A stretch of DNA of 64,000 nucleotides from Pseudomonas resinovorans NBRC 106553 (GTDB lineage: Bacteria; Pseudomonadota; Gammaproteobacteria; Pseudomonadales; Pseudomonadaceae): NCBI RefSeq assembly GCF_000412695.1, contig NC_021499.1:1798001-1862000 (forward strand), written 5' to 3'. Position numbers and translations under genes: made by a program. Shown one piece after another: positions 9,786 to 18,655 of this stretch. The notes beneath the pieces are model-generated. The model saw nothing but the letters and a program-made list of their open reading frames with translations, made no database searches and was not told the origin of the DNA. The stretch's first letter is position 1. Each line of letters begins with the position of its first letter.

Positions 9786-10391
9786 CTAGTGCGCGTGCTC
9801 CTCGCTGTGGCCATGCCCCTCATCCTCCGCCACCTCGGCGCCGTGCCCGTGGGCCGGGGTTTCGCCGCCGCCGTGCTGGTGCCCCTCGCTGCTGGCCACC
9901 AGTTGGCGATAGCCGTCCGCGTCCAGTTGCGGCAGTTGCTGGAGAAAGGCCACCAGGCCCCAGATGTGCTCGTCGCCCATGCTCTTGCCCCAGGCCGGCA
10001 TGCCGGTGGCCTTGATGCCGTGCCTGATCACCCAGAAGGCCGCTGCCGGGTCACCGTCCACGCCTTGCCGGCTCAGGTTCGGAGGGGCGGGGTAGAGGGC
10101 CTGGCTGAGCTCGGTGGCGGCCATGCCCGGCGCCAGGTGGCAGCCCGCGCACATGGCGGCGTAGTTGCCGGCGCCCGCGCGGATCAGCTCGGCATCCTGC
10201 AGCGGCGGAACCTGGATATCCCGCGAGCGCAGTGCGATGGAACGGTCCCGCGCGGCGGCGAGGAAGGCATGCACCAGGGTGTAGTGCGGATCGTCGGCGG
10301 CGACGTTGACCACGCCGCTGTAGACCACGCCGCCCACGCCGGCGGCCACCAACAGGCCGGCGAGAGCCAGCGTCTTTATTGTTCTTTTCAT
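9786..10391 (-). CDS. c-type cytochrome with His-rich C-terminal tail (last gene of copper operon)
   Basis: 201 residues. An N-terminal hydrophobic segment (about 8-27) serves as signal or anchor. One haem site C-A-G-C-H has Cys81, Cys84 and His85; the likely axial ligand is Met131 in A-T-G-M-P-A-W. The last 31 residues carry eight His spaced with Gly/Glu (171-201), an unusual metal-binding-like extension. It begins 10 bp after the copB stop on the same strand, so it is the distal gene of the copper operon. Single-haem cytochromes occur in some cop/pco clusters. Periplasmic electron transfer linked to copper oxidation is an inference; the tail suggests it also binds copper. Confidence 0.85.
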   Translation of the reverse strand: MKRTIKTLALAGLLVAAGVGGVVYSGVVNVAADDPHYTLVHAFLAAARDRSIALRSRDIQVPPLQDAELIRAGAGNYAAMCAGCHLAPGMAATELSQALYPAPPNLSRQGVDGDPAAAFWVIRHGIKATGMPAWGKSMGDEHIWGLVAFLQQLPQLDADGYRQLVASSEGHQHGGGETPAHGHGAEVAEDEGHGHSEEHAH

Positions 10392-10401
10392 GTTTGGGGT
10401 C

Positions 10402-11331
10402 TCAGAACCAGAGGCGGATACCGGCGACGAAGCGGGCTTCGTCGTTGTCCTCGCCTTCTTCGCGGGCGAAGTCGGCGGTGTTGCCGTAATTGCGGTTCCA
10501 GTTCACGCCGATGTAGGGCGCGAACTGTGGCACCACTTCATAGCGCAGGCGCAGGCCCAGTTCGGTGTTGGCCAGCCCTGAGCCGGTGCCACGAGCTTCG
10601 TCGTTGCGGCCGTAGAGGTTGACCTCGGCCATGGGCTGGAGGATCAGTCGGTTGGTCAGCAGGATGTCGTACTCGCCTTCCAGGCGCAGGGCGCTCTGGC
10701 CGGCCTCGCCGAGGTAGGCGGTGACCTTGGTTTCCAGGCCATACAACGGCATGCCCTGCACGCCCAGCGCGGCCCAGGTCTGCGGTGATCCGGGCTTGAA
10801 GTCCTGGCGCACGCCGCCCAGCACTTCCCACCAGGGGCTGATGGCGCGGCCGTAGAAGCCCTGCACTTCGGCTTCCTCGGTGTGGCCGTTGGCCCGTTCA
10901 CCTTCCGAACGGAACCAGAAACGGTTGAGGTCGCCGCCGATCCAGCCGGAAGCGTCCCAGCTCAACACGCTGGCGTCGTCGGCGTTCTGGTACTCCAGCT
11001 GGTCCAGCAGGAAGAAGCTGTTGATGCCGCCGGTGTGCATGGCATGGGGCGGCAGGTCCGGGAAGGCCGCCGCCCGGTCGGCGTCGCTGGGCATCGGGAT
11101 GGGGGGGCGGCTGCCCTGGCCGGCGGACTGGGATGACGGCTGCTTGCCGTGGCCCATGGCACCGTGATCCATCTGGCTGTGATCCATCTGCTGATGGTTC
11201 ATGGCGCCATGGTCCATCTGCCCATGGTCCATCGCCCCGTGATCCATGGTCTCGGCCGCCTGCGCGCTGCCGGCCGTGGCGAGGGCCATGGCCAGGGCGA
11301 GCAGGGCGGGGCGCTTGCGGCTATCGGTCAT
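10402..11331 (-). CDS. copB: Copper resistance outer-membrane protein CopB
   Basis: 309 residues. The chosen ATG at 11331 gives a clean signal peptide ending A-Q-A and overlaps the end of the preceding gene by 11 bp, implying translational coupling; the frame upstream is out-of-frame reading of Met/His codons. Residues about 27-62 contain repeated M-D-H-G/S-x-M motifs, the copper-binding region seen in CopB/PcoB. The rest (about 100-309) is the CopB family beta-barrel, with F-F-L-L-D-Q-L-E near its start and an aromatic-rich C-terminus ending in L-W-F. CopB sits in the outer membrane and limits or sequesters periplasmic copper with CopA. Confidence 0.92.
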   Translation of the reverse strand: MTDSRKRPALLALAMALATAGSAQAAETMDHGAMDHGQMDHGAMNHQQMDHSQMDHGAMGHGKQPSSQSAGQGSRPPIPMPSDADRAAAFPDLPPHAMHTGGINSFFLLDQLEYQNADDASVLSWDASGWIGGDLNRFWFRSEGERANGHTEEAEVQGFYGRAISPWWEVLGGVRQDFKPGSPQTWAALGVQGMPLYGLETKVTAYLGEAGQSALRLEGEYDILLTNRLILQPMAEVNLYGRNDEARGTGSGLANTELGLRLRYEVVPQFAPYIGVNWNRNYGNTADFAREEGEDNDEARFVAGIRLWF

Positions 11332-11608
11332 CTTGGTTGTCCGCCTTGGGCCTGGCGTTCTGGTCCTGGTGCATGGCGCCGTGGTCCATCTTGCCGTGGT
11401 CCATGCCCTGCATCTTGCTGTGATCCATGTTCTGCATCTGGCTGTGGTCCATCTGCCCGTGATCCATCTGGCCATGGTCCATCTTGCGGGCTGCGTCCGG
11501 CCGGGCCTGCTCGTGGCCAGCGTGGTCGTTCTCGCCGGCCCAGGCGGCGGGGGCCAGCAGGGTGAAGGCCAGCGCGGCGGCGGTGAGGGTCTGCATCGTT
11601 CTGTTCAT
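11321..11608 (-). CDS. Small Met/His-rich periplasmic protein between copA and copB
   Basis: 95 residues from the ATG at 11608, which has a strong Shine-Dalgarno AAGGAGA just upstream; an earlier in-frame ATG lacks one and would spoil the signal peptide. The N-terminal signal ends near A-W-A (residue about 24). Most of the mature protein is a tandem array of M-D-H-G/S-x/K/Q-M units, with no recognisable fold. Position between copA and copB and a composition shared with both suggest a periplasmic copper scavenger or chaperone. It is not the CopC beta-sandwich. Its Shine-Dalgarno lies across the copA stop region, so the two genes are tightly linked. Confidence 0.8.
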   Translation of the reverse strand: MNRTMQTLTAAALAFTLLAPAAWAGENDHAGHEQARPDAARKMDHGQMDHGQMDHSQMQNMDHSKMQGMDHGKMDHGAMHQDQNARPKADNQDDR

Positions 11609-11618
11609 CGGTCTCTCC

Positions 11619-13403
11619 TTATTCGTCCACGCGGACTTCACGGAACATGCCCATGTCCATGTGGAACAGCAGGTGGCAGTGGTAGGCCCAACGGCCCAGG
11701 GCGTCGGCGGTGACGCGATAGCTGCGGCGGGTGCCGGGTGGCATGTCGATGGTGTGCTTGCGCACCAGGAAGTTGCCCGCCTCGTCCTCCAGGTCGCTCC
11801 ACATGCCGTGGAGGTGGATGGGGTGCGTCATCATGGTGTCGTTGACCAGGGTGATGCGCAGGCGCTCGCCATAGGTCAGGCGCAATGGCTCTGCATCGGC
11901 GAAGGGAATGCCGTCGAAGGACCAGGAGAAGCGCTCCATGTGTCCGGTCAGGTGCAGTTCGAGGGTGCGAGACGGTTCGCGGCCATCGGGGTCGGCGAAG
12001 GTGCTGCGCAGGTCGGCGTAGGTCAGCACGCGGCGGCCGTTGTCGTGCAGGCCGATGCCCGGATCGGCCAGCTTCGGCGCCGGCGTCATGGTCTGCATGT
12101 CCACCAGCGGGTTGTTGGTTTCCGAGGCGGGGTGGGACTGCATCTGGGTGCCGCCCTGGCCGTGGTCCATGCCGGCCATCTGGCTGTGGTCCATGCCCGC
12201 CATGCTGGAGTGATCCATGCCTGCCATCTGGCTTTGGTCCATGCCCGCCATGCCTGAGTGATCCATCCCGCCCATCTGGCCATGATCCATGCCCATGTCG
12301 GCCATGCTGATCAGCGGGCGTGGGTCCGGTTCCGGCACCGGGGCGCTGAGGCCTTCGCGCAGGGCCAGGGTGCCGCGGGCGTAGCCGGAGCGGTCCATGG
12401 ACTGGGCGAAGAGGGTGTAGGCGTCGGCGCCCGCCGGTTCCACCAGCACGTCATAGGTTTCGGCCACGGCGATGCGGAATTCATCGACGCTAACCGGCTC
12501 CACCGGCTGGCCGTCGGCGGCGATCACCGTCATCTTCAGGCCGGGGATGCGCACGTCGAAGTAGGTCATGGCCGAGCCGTTGATGAAGCGCAGGCGGATC
12601 TTCTCGCCCGACTGGAACAACCCGGTCCAGTTGCCGTCCGGCGCCTGGCCGTTGAGCAGGTAGGTGTAGGTGGCGCCGCTCACGTCCGCGAGGTCGGTGG
12701 GACTCATCTTCATTTCTGCCCACATCCTGCGGTCGGCCAGGGTGGCGCTCCAGCCTTTCTCGCTGACGTCGTCGATGAAGTCGCCGACGGTGCGCTTGTG
12801 CTGGTTGTAGTAATCCGACTGCTTCTTCAGCTTGGCCATGACCCGCGCGGGGTCTTCGTCGGTCCAGTCGCTCAGCATCACCACGTAGTCGCGCTGGTAC
12901 TGGTAGGGCTCCGGCTCCTTCGGGTCGATGACGATGGGGCCGTACACACCCACCTGCTCCTGCATGCCCGAATGGCTGTGGTACCAGTAGGTGCCGTGCT
13001 GGTTCACCTTGAAGCGGTATTCGTACAGGCCGTCCGGGGCGATTCCGGCGAAGCTCAGGCCCGGCACGCCGTCCATGTTGGCCGGCAGGATCATGCCGTG
13101 CCAGTGGATGGAGGTCTCTTCGTCCAGGCGGTTGCGGACGCGCAAGGTCACGGTGTCGCCCTCGCGCCAGCGCAGCAACGGACCGGGAACCGTGCCGTTG
13201 ATGGTCTTGGCGACGCGCGCCTTGCCGGTGAGGTTCACTGGCGTCTTGCCAATGAAAAGGTCGAACTCGGTGCCGCTGAGCACGGTCGGCTGGCCCGGGC
13301 TGGTCACCGCCCACACGGGGGTTTTCCACAGCCCGAGGCCACCGAACAGGCCGCTGGCGGCCAGGCCCTTGACGAAGGTCCGCCGCGAGGTTTTGCACTG
13401 CAT
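11619..13403 (-). CDS. copA: Multicopper oxidase CopA/PcoA (copper resistance)
   Basis: 594 residues with a twin-arginine signal (S-R-R-T-F, Arg7-Arg8), as expected for a folded copper enzyme exported by Tat. All blue-copper oxidase motifs are present: H-W-H-G (100-103), Y-H-S-H-S-G (His142, His144), H-P-I-H-L-H-G, and the C-terminal H-C-H-x3-H with Cys576 and likely axial Met586. A Met-rich insert of about 50 residues near 370-420 (M-A-G-M-D-H-S-x-M repeats) is characteristic of CopA. It oxidises or binds periplasmic Cu(I). First gene of a four-gene minus-strand operon; a CopR-like operator lies about 95 bp upstream. Confidence 0.95.
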   Translation of the reverse strand: MQCKTSRRTFVKGLAASGLFGGLGLWKTPVWAVTSPGQPTVLSGTEFDLFIGKTPVNLTGKARVAKTINGTVPGPLLRWREGDTVTLRVRNRLDEETSIHWHGMILPANMDGVPGLSFAGIAPDGLYEYRFKVNQHGTYWYHSHSGMQEQVGVYGPIVIDPKEPEPYQYQRDYVVMLSDWTDEDPARVMAKLKKQSDYYNQHKRTVGDFIDDVSEKGWSATLADRRMWAEMKMSPTDLADVSGATYTYLLNGQAPDGNWTGLFQSGEKIRLRFINGSAMTYFDVRIPGLKMTVIAADGQPVEPVSVDEFRIAVAETYDVLVEPAGADAYTLFAQSMDRSGYARGTLALREGLSAPVPEPDPRPLISMADMGMDHGQMGGMDHSGMAGMDQSQMAGMDHSSMAGMDHSQMAGMDHGQGGTQMQSHPASETNNPLVDMQTMTPAPKLADPGIGLHDNGRRVLTYADLRSTFADPDGREPSRTLELHLTGHMERFSWSFDGIPFADAEPLRLTYGERLRITLVNDTMMTHPIHLHGMWSDLEDEAGNFLVRKHTIDMPPGTRRSYRVTADALGRWAYHCHLLFHMDMGMFREVRVDE

Positions 13404-13497
13404 GCCGTTTCAGTCCAGTCAGTCGAAGGAAACTGTCACGCAGCCTCATGCCACGTGATCTGGATACGGAAATTGCCATATCGGGCGAAGGCAGGTG

Positions 13498-13513
13498 ATT
13501 ACATTTCTGTCAG
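13498..13513 (-). promoter_or_regulatory. CopR-box-like operator upstream of copA
   Basis: On the minus strand the site reads CTGACA-N5-GTAAT, a perfect match to the CopR box consensus I recall for Pseudomonas aeruginosa. It lies 95 bp from the copA start codon and 110 bp from the divergent DUF3300 start, so it could in principle serve either promoter. Copper induction through CopRS is inferred; no copRS genes are in the window. Confidence 0.7.
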
Positions 13514-13623
13514 CTTTGCCGCGCCGGAGTTCAGCCGCTGGGCTATCGTTTCCCAACGGCAGTGGTAGGGCGCATGCCTTTGCCTGTCTCAAGGAAAGTC
13601 ACCATTCATGCGGGAGTCGCACC

Positions 13624-15105
13624 ATGCCCATCCGCAACCCAGCCTGTGTACTGCTCACGGCCTTGCTGGCCTGCAGTGCCACGCCCCTGCTGGCCGCCAA
13701 CGACGCCGGCATTTCCGCCGCCAGCGACGACGCGCCCACTGCCGGAGTGTCCGCCGCGCCTGACACTGCTCCGCCGCCCCAGCCAGCCGCTCAGCCAGCC
13801 GCCACCCAGGCGGTGTTCAAGATTGAAGAGCTCGACCAGATGATGGCCCCCATCGCCCTCTACCCGGACTCCCTGTTGGCCCAGGTGCTGATGGCCGCCA
13901 CCTACCCGGGCAACGTGGCCGACGCGGTGGTCTGGTCCAAGGCCCACCCGGACGCCAAGGGCGACGATGCGGTGAAACAGGTCGCCGACCAGGCCTGGGA
14001 CCCCAGCGTGCAATCCCTGGTGGCCTTTCCCCAGGTGCTGGCCACCCTTGGCCAGGACCCGGCCTGGGTACAACGGGTGGGGGACGCCTTCCTCGCCCAG
14101 CCGAACGATGTGATGGACTCCGTCCAGCGCTTGCGCCGCCAGGCCCAGGCGGCCGGCAACCTGGAGTCCAACGAGCAGCAGAAGGTCACCGTGCAGGAGG
14201 CGCCGCCGCCCAGTTCCACCACTACCGTGGTGCAGCCGGCGGCCACCCAGACCATCGTCATCGAGCCCACCAACCCGCAGGTGGTCTACGTGCCCAGCTA
14301 CAACCCCACGGTGGTCTACGGCAGCTGGTCCTACCCGTCCTATCCGCCGCCTTACTACCCGCCACCACCCAGCTATGGCTATCCGATCGCCACGGGTCTC
14401 GCCACCGGCCTGGCCTTCGGTGTCGGCGTGGGTATCGTCAACTCCCTCTGGGGCGACTGCGACTGGGGTGGCGGCGATGTCGACATCGACGTCAATCGCT
14501 ACAACAACATCAACAGCAACCGGCAGATCAACCGCAACCAGAACAAGTTCGTCCACAACCCCATCAACCGCCAGGGCGTGCCCTACCGCGACAACATCAA
14601 CCGTCAGCAGAACGGCCTGCGCCTCAATGGTGGCGCGAACCGCGAGAACCTGCGTGGTTACGACGCCCAGCGCACCGCCGAGCGCCAAAAGGCCCGCCAG
14701 AGTCTGCAGCAGCGCGGTATAGAAGCCCCCGCGCGTACCAACCAGCAGGCCCGCGAGCGAGCCCAGGCCGCCACCCGGGACCTGCGCAACGAACCACAGG
14801 CCCGCCAGCGCGCCGACGGCGCCCTGCAGAACCGCCAGGCCACCGGCAACCGGCAGCAGCGGCCCCGTGTGAACAACCAGCAAGTGCGCCAGCAGGCCCG
14901 CCAGCAGCACTCGGCCGTCAATCGCCAGGGTGCGCGCAACAACGCCTTCGCTGGTGCGCGGCAACCGTCCCAGACCCGCGCGGCCGCCAACCGTGGCCAG
15001 ATCAGCCGGGCTTCCGCCTCGCGTCCGCACCAGTCGGCCGCCGGCCGCCAGGTATCACGCCCCGCCCATGCGCCGTCCCGTGGTGGCGGCGGTCGTCGGC
15101 GCTGA
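13624..15105 (+). CDS. DUF3300 exported protein
   Basis: 493 residues from the ATG that starts a signal peptide (ends near L-L-A-A, residue about 24). Residues about 60-200 form the conserved DUF3300 core (A-P-I-A-L-Y-P-D-S-L-L-A-Q-V-L-M-A-A-T-Y-P), then V-V-Y-V-P-S-Y-N-P-x-V-V-Y-G, a Pro/Tyr-rich stretch (Y-P-P-P-Y-Y-P-P-P-P), a Gly-rich hydrophobic segment (about 255-275) and a long Asn/Arg/Gln-rich low-complexity tail. Function is unknown. It is followed after 14 bp by a DUF2950 gene, a pairing seen in other proteobacteria, so the two probably act together in the envelope. Confidence 0.85.
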   Translation: MPIRNPACVLLTALLACSATPLLAANDAGISAASDDAPTAGVSAAPDTAPPPQPAAQPAATQAVFKIEELDQMMAPIALYPDSLLAQVLMAATYPGNVADAVVWSKAHPDAKGDDAVKQVADQAWDPSVQSLVAFPQVLATLGQDPAWVQRVGDAFLAQPNDVMDSVQRLRRQAQAAGNLESNEQQKVTVQEAPPPSSTTTVVQPAATQTIVIEPTNPQVVYVPSYNPTVVYGSWSYPSYPPPYYPPPPSYGYPIATGLATGLAFGVGVGIVNSLWGDCDWGGGDVDIDVNRYNNINSNRQINRNQNKFVHNPINRQGVPYRDNINRQQNGLRLNGGANRENLRGYDAQRTAERQKARQSLQQRGIEAPARTNQQARERAQAATRDLRNEPQARQRADGALQNRQATGNRQQRPRVNNQQVRQQARQQHSAVNRQGARNNAFAGARQPSQTRAAANRGQISRASASRPHQSAAGRQVSRPAHAPSRGGGGRRR

Positions 15106-15119
15106 ACAGGAGACAGCAC

Positions 15120-16007
15120 ATGACTCGCGCATATCGCACTCTCATCCTGCTGTTGCTGGTCGGCTGCGCCGCGCTCGCCGGCGCCAACGAACGCTTCAAG
15201 ACCCCGGAGGCCGCCGCCGAGGCCTTCGTCGCCGCACTGGGCACGGAGAAGGCCGATGCCAACCGCCTGGCGGCGCTGCTGGGTGCCAACTGGCAGGAGT
15301 ACATCCCCACCAAGGGCATCGAGCGCAAGGACGTCGACGCCTTCCTCGCCCACTACCGCGAGAAGCACAGCATCGACAGCCAGAAGGGCCGCGCGCACCT
15401 GGTGGTCGGCAACGATCCCTGGACCCTGCCCATTCCCATGGTGCAGGCCAAGGACGGCTGGGCCTTCGACGCCAAGGCGGCCGGCGCGGAAATCCGCCTG
15501 CGCCGGATCGGCCGCAACGAGCTCTCGGCCATCGAGGCCGCCGAGGCCTACCACGATGCGCAGATGGACTACGCCGAGGTCGACCGCAATGGCGACGGCG
15601 TGCTCGAGTACGCGCAGAAGTTCATCAGCACCGACGGCAAGCACGACGGCCTCTACTGGGCCGACGAGGACGGCACCGACGAGAGTCCCCTGGGCCCGCT
15701 GTTCGGCGGCCAGACCAAGGGTGACGACTGGCACGGCTACCACTTCCGCATCCTCACTTCCCAGGGCCCGTCGGCCCCCGGCGGTGCCTACGACTACAAG
15801 CTGGGGCAGGCCATGAGCCGGGGCTTCGCCCTGGTGGCCTGGCCGGCGCAGTACGGGGATAGCGGGGTGATGAGCTTCATGATCAGCCACGAAGGCCAGA
15901 TCTTCCAGAAGGACCTGGGGCCCGACAGCGAGAAGCTCGCCAAGGCCATGAAGACCTTCGACCCGGACAGCAGCTGGGAGGAAGTGAAGACGCCGGACGA
16001 GTCCTGA
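15120..16007 (+). CDS. DUF2950 exported protein
   Basis: 295 residues with an N-terminal signal (L-L-L-L-V-G-C; Cys could be lipidated, otherwise cleavage follows A-G-A). The body matches DUF2950: F-x-T-P-E-A-A-A-E-A-F-V-A-A-L near the start, then Y-A-E-V-D-R-N-G-D-G-V-L-E-Y-A-Q-K-F around 160 and G-P-S-A-P-G-G-A-Y-D-Y near 220. Catalytic residues are not known for the family. The D-R-N-G-D-G stretch resembles a calcium loop, but that is only suggestive. It lies 14 bp after the DUF3300 gene and ends before a strong terminator, so the pair forms a transcription unit. Confidence 0.85.
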   Translation: MTRAYRTLILLLLVGCAALAGANERFKTPEAAAEAFVAALGTEKADANRLAALLGANWQEYIPTKGIERKDVDAFLAHYREKHSIDSQKGRAHLVVGNDPWTLPIPMVQAKDGWAFDAKAAGAEIRLRRIGRNELSAIEAAEAYHDAQMDYAEVDRNGDGVLEYAQKFISTDGKHDGLYWADEDGTDESPLGPLFGGQTKGDDWHGYHFRILTSQGPSAPGGAYDYKLGQAMSRGFALVAWPAQYGDSGVMSFMISHEGQIFQKDLGPDSEKLAKAMKTFDPDSSWEEVKTPDES

Positions 16008-16040
16008 GGCTGGAGAGTCCGCAGACTCAGGAACGAAAAA

Positions 16041-16074
16041 GCCGCAGGGTGCCATGGGCGCCCTGCGGCTTTCC
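16041..16074. terminator. Bidirectional rho-independent terminator
   Basis: Stem GCCGCAGGG/CCCTGCGGC (16041-16049 with 16061-16069), extended inside by GCC/GGC around an ATG loop, with AAAAA before and TTTCC after. It lies between the convergent DUF2950 gene and the membrane-protein gene and can serve both. Confidence 0.8.
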
Positions 16075-16107
16075 TGTTCAAGGTCGGGCATCCTTGCCCG
16101 ACCACGC

Positions 16108-16764
16108 TCAGCAGGTAGCGAGCGCGGGAGTCATTCCAGCGGGAACACTGTTGGTGCTGCGGTTGGCGGCCCACTTGACCAGCAGGCTCATGGCGACGAA
16201 GCCGAGGCAGATCAGGACCGGGTAGGCGAGCATGATGTCGCCGAGGGAGTACTTCCAGCTCAGCGGGCGGGCGATACCCAGCATCGCGCCGTAGAACCAG
16301 GACACCCCGGAAACCACACCCGAGAACAGCGCGAGGCTACGGGCGTTGATATCCATCTTGAGCAGGCTGCCTGCCTTGTCCATCGCCGGCATCACCACGC
16401 TGTGCAGAACCCAGCCGTTGAGGGTCAGCAGGGCGACCACGAGGATCTTGGCCTGGAGTTTCGGGTTGAGGAAGTACATCGCGCCCTTCTGCGAGTAATC
16501 CAGCGCCACGATGCCGATACCGGTTACCCAGAGTGCGGCCAGTGCGAGCAGCACGGTCTTCTTCAGTGCGTGCAGGTGTTCCTTGTCGGCGGCGGTGGAA
16601 TCACGGCCCTGGAACAGCTGCTTGACCATGGCGATGTCGCTGGTGAGCACCATGCCGATGGCCACGCAGCAGGCGATGAGGTGGGCGTAGACGACGCCCA
16701 TGCGAGTCAGCTCCATGGTGGCCGGCTGTTGGAACAGGGCGGCTACAAGATGAAAAAGCTCCAT
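16108..16764 (-). CDS. Integral membrane protein of unknown family
   Basis: 218 residues with about six predicted membrane segments (near 5-20, 22-40, 68-88, 106-124, 142-162 and 176-198). An AGAGG ribosome site precedes the ATG. Conserved-looking polar residues inside hydrophobic segments include His28 (V-V-Y-A-H-L-I) and a His in N-G-W-V-L-H-S, which could be haem or metal ligands, but I cannot place the protein in a named family. It is monocistronic, converges on the DUF2950 gene across a terminator, and has 470 bp of non-coding DNA upstream. Confidence 0.75.
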   Translation of the reverse strand: MELFHLVAALFQQPATMELTRMGVVYAHLIACCVAIGMVLTSDIAMVKQLFQGRDSTAADKEHLHALKKTVLLALAALWVTGIGIVALDYSQKGAMYFLNPKLQAKILVVALLTLNGWVLHSVVMPAMDKAGSLLKMDINARSLALFSGVVSGVSWFYGAMLGIARPLSWKYSLGDIMLAYPVLICLGFVAMSLLVKWAANRSTNSVPAGMTPALATC

Positions 16765-17237
16765 GGTTTACCTCTTTTGACGATTGAAGCGGCTGTACTG
16801 ATGCAACAGCGGCATTGGAATTATGGGTTCGACCGTTCGCCTTTTTCAGGGACGAAAAATCCCCGGCACATGAACTTTCATGCACTGTGGATTTGTTCGG
16901 ATTTATGTGGGAGTCAGGTCGCTCTATCAGTGGTGTTGATAACGGCGTGCGTCCTGATCGCCGGGGCATAATAATCACAACCTCCGGTTTTTGTTCAAAA
17001 AACGATCAAAGCCCCGACCAGTGGCAGTGGTGAAAGCGGTTATAACGGCCCTGCAAATGGTGCTGTATCGCCTCTAAACCGGTAGTTTCCGAGAGGCGTG
17101 AAACCCCTGCGGGCGGCGCTGGATTTTCTGGACTTGCTGGGTGGTGAATCGGTCGCAGATGGCCGATTTGCCGTTATGATCCGGGCGCATCAGTTCGTTG
17201 CCCGGTCAACTCAAGGTATCGATTTCGGAGACTTCCT
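16765..17237. other. Non-coding divergent region, about 470 bp
   Basis: No credible gene is visible on either strand. The part nearest 16765-17000 is less GC-rich than the flanks and probably contains the promoter of the minus-strand membrane protein. The segment near 17040-17190 precedes the plus-strand gene at 17238. No known riboswitch, operator or terminator was recognised. Confidence 0.5.
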
Positions 17238-17666
17238 ATGGAAGGGAATGCTTGGTTGCTGTTGGCCGCCATGGGCACCGCGCTCGCCGCCGTGCTGCAT
17301 GTCTGCTGCATCCTGTTCGGCCCGGTCTGGTACGACGCCATGGGGGCCGGGGAGCGGATGGTCCGTCTCGCGCGCCAGGGCCGGTGGCAGGCGACGTTCA
17401 TCACCGGCGCGATCAGCCTCGTGCTGGTGATCTGGGCCCTGTACGCCCTGGCCGGTGCAGGCATGCTTCCCGTCCCGCCAACTGCCCGCTGGGTACTGCC
17501 CGGGATCGTCGCCGTCCTGCTGTTGCGCGGAATGGCGGGCCTGGTCATTGCCCGGGTCAGGCCCGGTTACAACGGTGTCCGCTTCTGGATCGTCAGTTCG
17601 GTGGTCTGCCTGCTGCTCGGTGGGCTCTACCTGCTCGGGACCCTGCAGGCCTGGCCCAGGCTGTAG
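17238..17666 (+). CDS. Small four-helix inner-membrane protein, unknown function
   Basis: 142 residues. Four hydrophobic segments (about 5-28, 52-72, 82-100 and 112-134) are separated by short charged loops. The topology W-Y-D-A-M-G-A-G-E-R-M-V between helices 1 and 2 resembles small pseudomonad membrane proteins of unknown role. The start is supported by a purine-rich GGAGACTT upstream. The stop codon TAG is embedded in a REP-like repeat (GTAGGAGCG), so repeat insertion or capture defines the exact C-terminus. Confidence 0.7.
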   Translation: MEGNAWLLLAAMGTALAAVLHVCCILFGPVWYDAMGAGERMVRLARQGRWQATFITGAISLVLVIWALYALAGAGMLPVPPTARWVLPGIVAVLLLRGMAGLVIARVRPGYNGVRFWIVSSVVCLLLGGLYLLGTLQAWPRL

Positions 17667-17757
17667 GAGCGAATTCATTCGCGAATGGACGGCGTAGCCG
17701 TCCCCGGGTTGGGCAGGGCAGGTCTTCGACCTGCATCGCGATTGAAATCGCTCCTGC
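17663..17757. repeat. Pair of REP-like repeats in opposite orientation
   Basis: GTAGGAGCGAATTCATTCGC at 17663-17682 and a partner CGCGATTGAAATCGCTCCTGC near 17736-17757 face each other across about 50 bp, typical of paired REP units between convergent genes. The first unit overlaps the stop codon of the preceding gene. Confidence 0.8.
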
Positions 17758-17778
17758 AAGGGTGGTCACCGGATGGCC

Positions 17779-18375
17779 TTACTTGAGCAGCCCCAGTTGC
17801 TTCATGAAGGTGTAGTCGTCGTAGAACAGCCACTCTTCGTCCATGGTGCCCTGCTCGTTCCAGCGGCCGATGGTGGCCATCTCGAGCTCGAAGCGCTTGC
17901 CGGTGGGCTGGATGACGCTGCCGTCGGCCAGCACCATGGGTTTGGTGAAGGTCCCACGCCAGATGCCGGTCACCGCGGTGTAGTTGCCCTGACCGATACG
18001 CACGTGGTGGATGGGGTTCTCGGTGTCGGGGGCGAAGGCGAAGATCTTCTTCGATCGTTCCAGGTGCGCTTCCAGGCCATGGGTAACGCTACCGTCCGGA
18101 TAGTGGACGATGATGTCCTTGGCGTGGCTGCGGTCCATTTCGTCCCATTTCTGATGGCTGTAGACGTTGAAGTCCAAGTCATCGAAGTTTCTCAGGTTCT
18201 TCTCTACGGTTTCCCGCTCGGCCCTGAACTCTTCGAGGGTCTTGTTTATTCGTTGGTCGGCAAGGGCATCTGATGTCGAGGAGAAGTCGTCGGGTTTGTT
18301 TTCGGTGGATACCGCCGGAAGACTGACCAGCAAGACTGAAAGCAGGCTTACTTTCAACACATTGATTCGATTCAT
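17779..18375 (-). CDS. Exported SnoaL-like (ester cyclase family) protein
   Basis: 198 residues from the ATG at 18375, which starts the hydrophobic signal (M-N-R-I-N-V-L-K-V-S-L-L-S) and is preceded by AGGAA; the open frame reaches further upstream without a better start. The C-terminal half has the SnoaL/NTF2-like pattern: D-I-I-V-H-Y-P-D-G, G-L-E-A-H, H-H-V-R-I-G-Q-G-N-Y-T-A-V, G-K-R-F-E-L-E-M-A and I-G-R-W-N-E-Q-G-T-M-D-E-E-W. These small cone-shaped barrels include polyketide cyclases, but most bacterial members have unknown substrates. The gene appears to stand alone. Confidence 0.75.
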   Translation of the reverse strand: MNRINVLKVSLLSVLLVSLPAVSTENKPDDFSSTSDALADQRINKTLEEFRAERETVEKNLRNFDDLDFNVYSHQKWDEMDRSHAKDIIVHYPDGSVTHGLEAHLERSKKIFAFAPDTENPIHHVRIGQGNYTAVTGIWRGTFTKPMVLADGSVIQPTGKRFELEMATIGRWNEQGTMDEEWLFYDDYTFMKQLGLLK

Positions 18376-18602
18376 GGTGATTCCTACAGACTGTGGGATT
18401 TGCAGACGTTGCCCATGAGAACCTAGGGGCCGGCGGACTCTAGCCAAGGCATTTGTAGGCCCTCAAGGCTATGGGCGCGTAGGGAGTGGGAAGAGAGGGC
18501 ATGGAGAAAACGCCGTAGGAAAGCGCCTTCGCCGTATGTCGCCATCACTCATGACAGCCGACGCAAGGCAGCCCCGGGGCCTGGTGGGCGCTGATCAAAA
18601 AC

Positions 18603-18608
18603 TATACT
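18603..18608 (+). promoter_or_regulatory. Candidate -10 element (TATACT)
   Basis: TATACT lies 48 bp before the start of the Gly/His/Tyr-rich secreted protein gene. No convincing -35 is seen, so this is a tentative call. Confidence 0.4.
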
Positions 18609-18655
18609 GAAGGTGCGGGGGTAAGGCCTGGGGGAGCCATGCAGGAGGGTTCGCC

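Noticed and set aside
14658..16091. 477-codon minus-strand frame
   Set aside because: Antisense across DUF3300 and DUF2950 and through a terminator.
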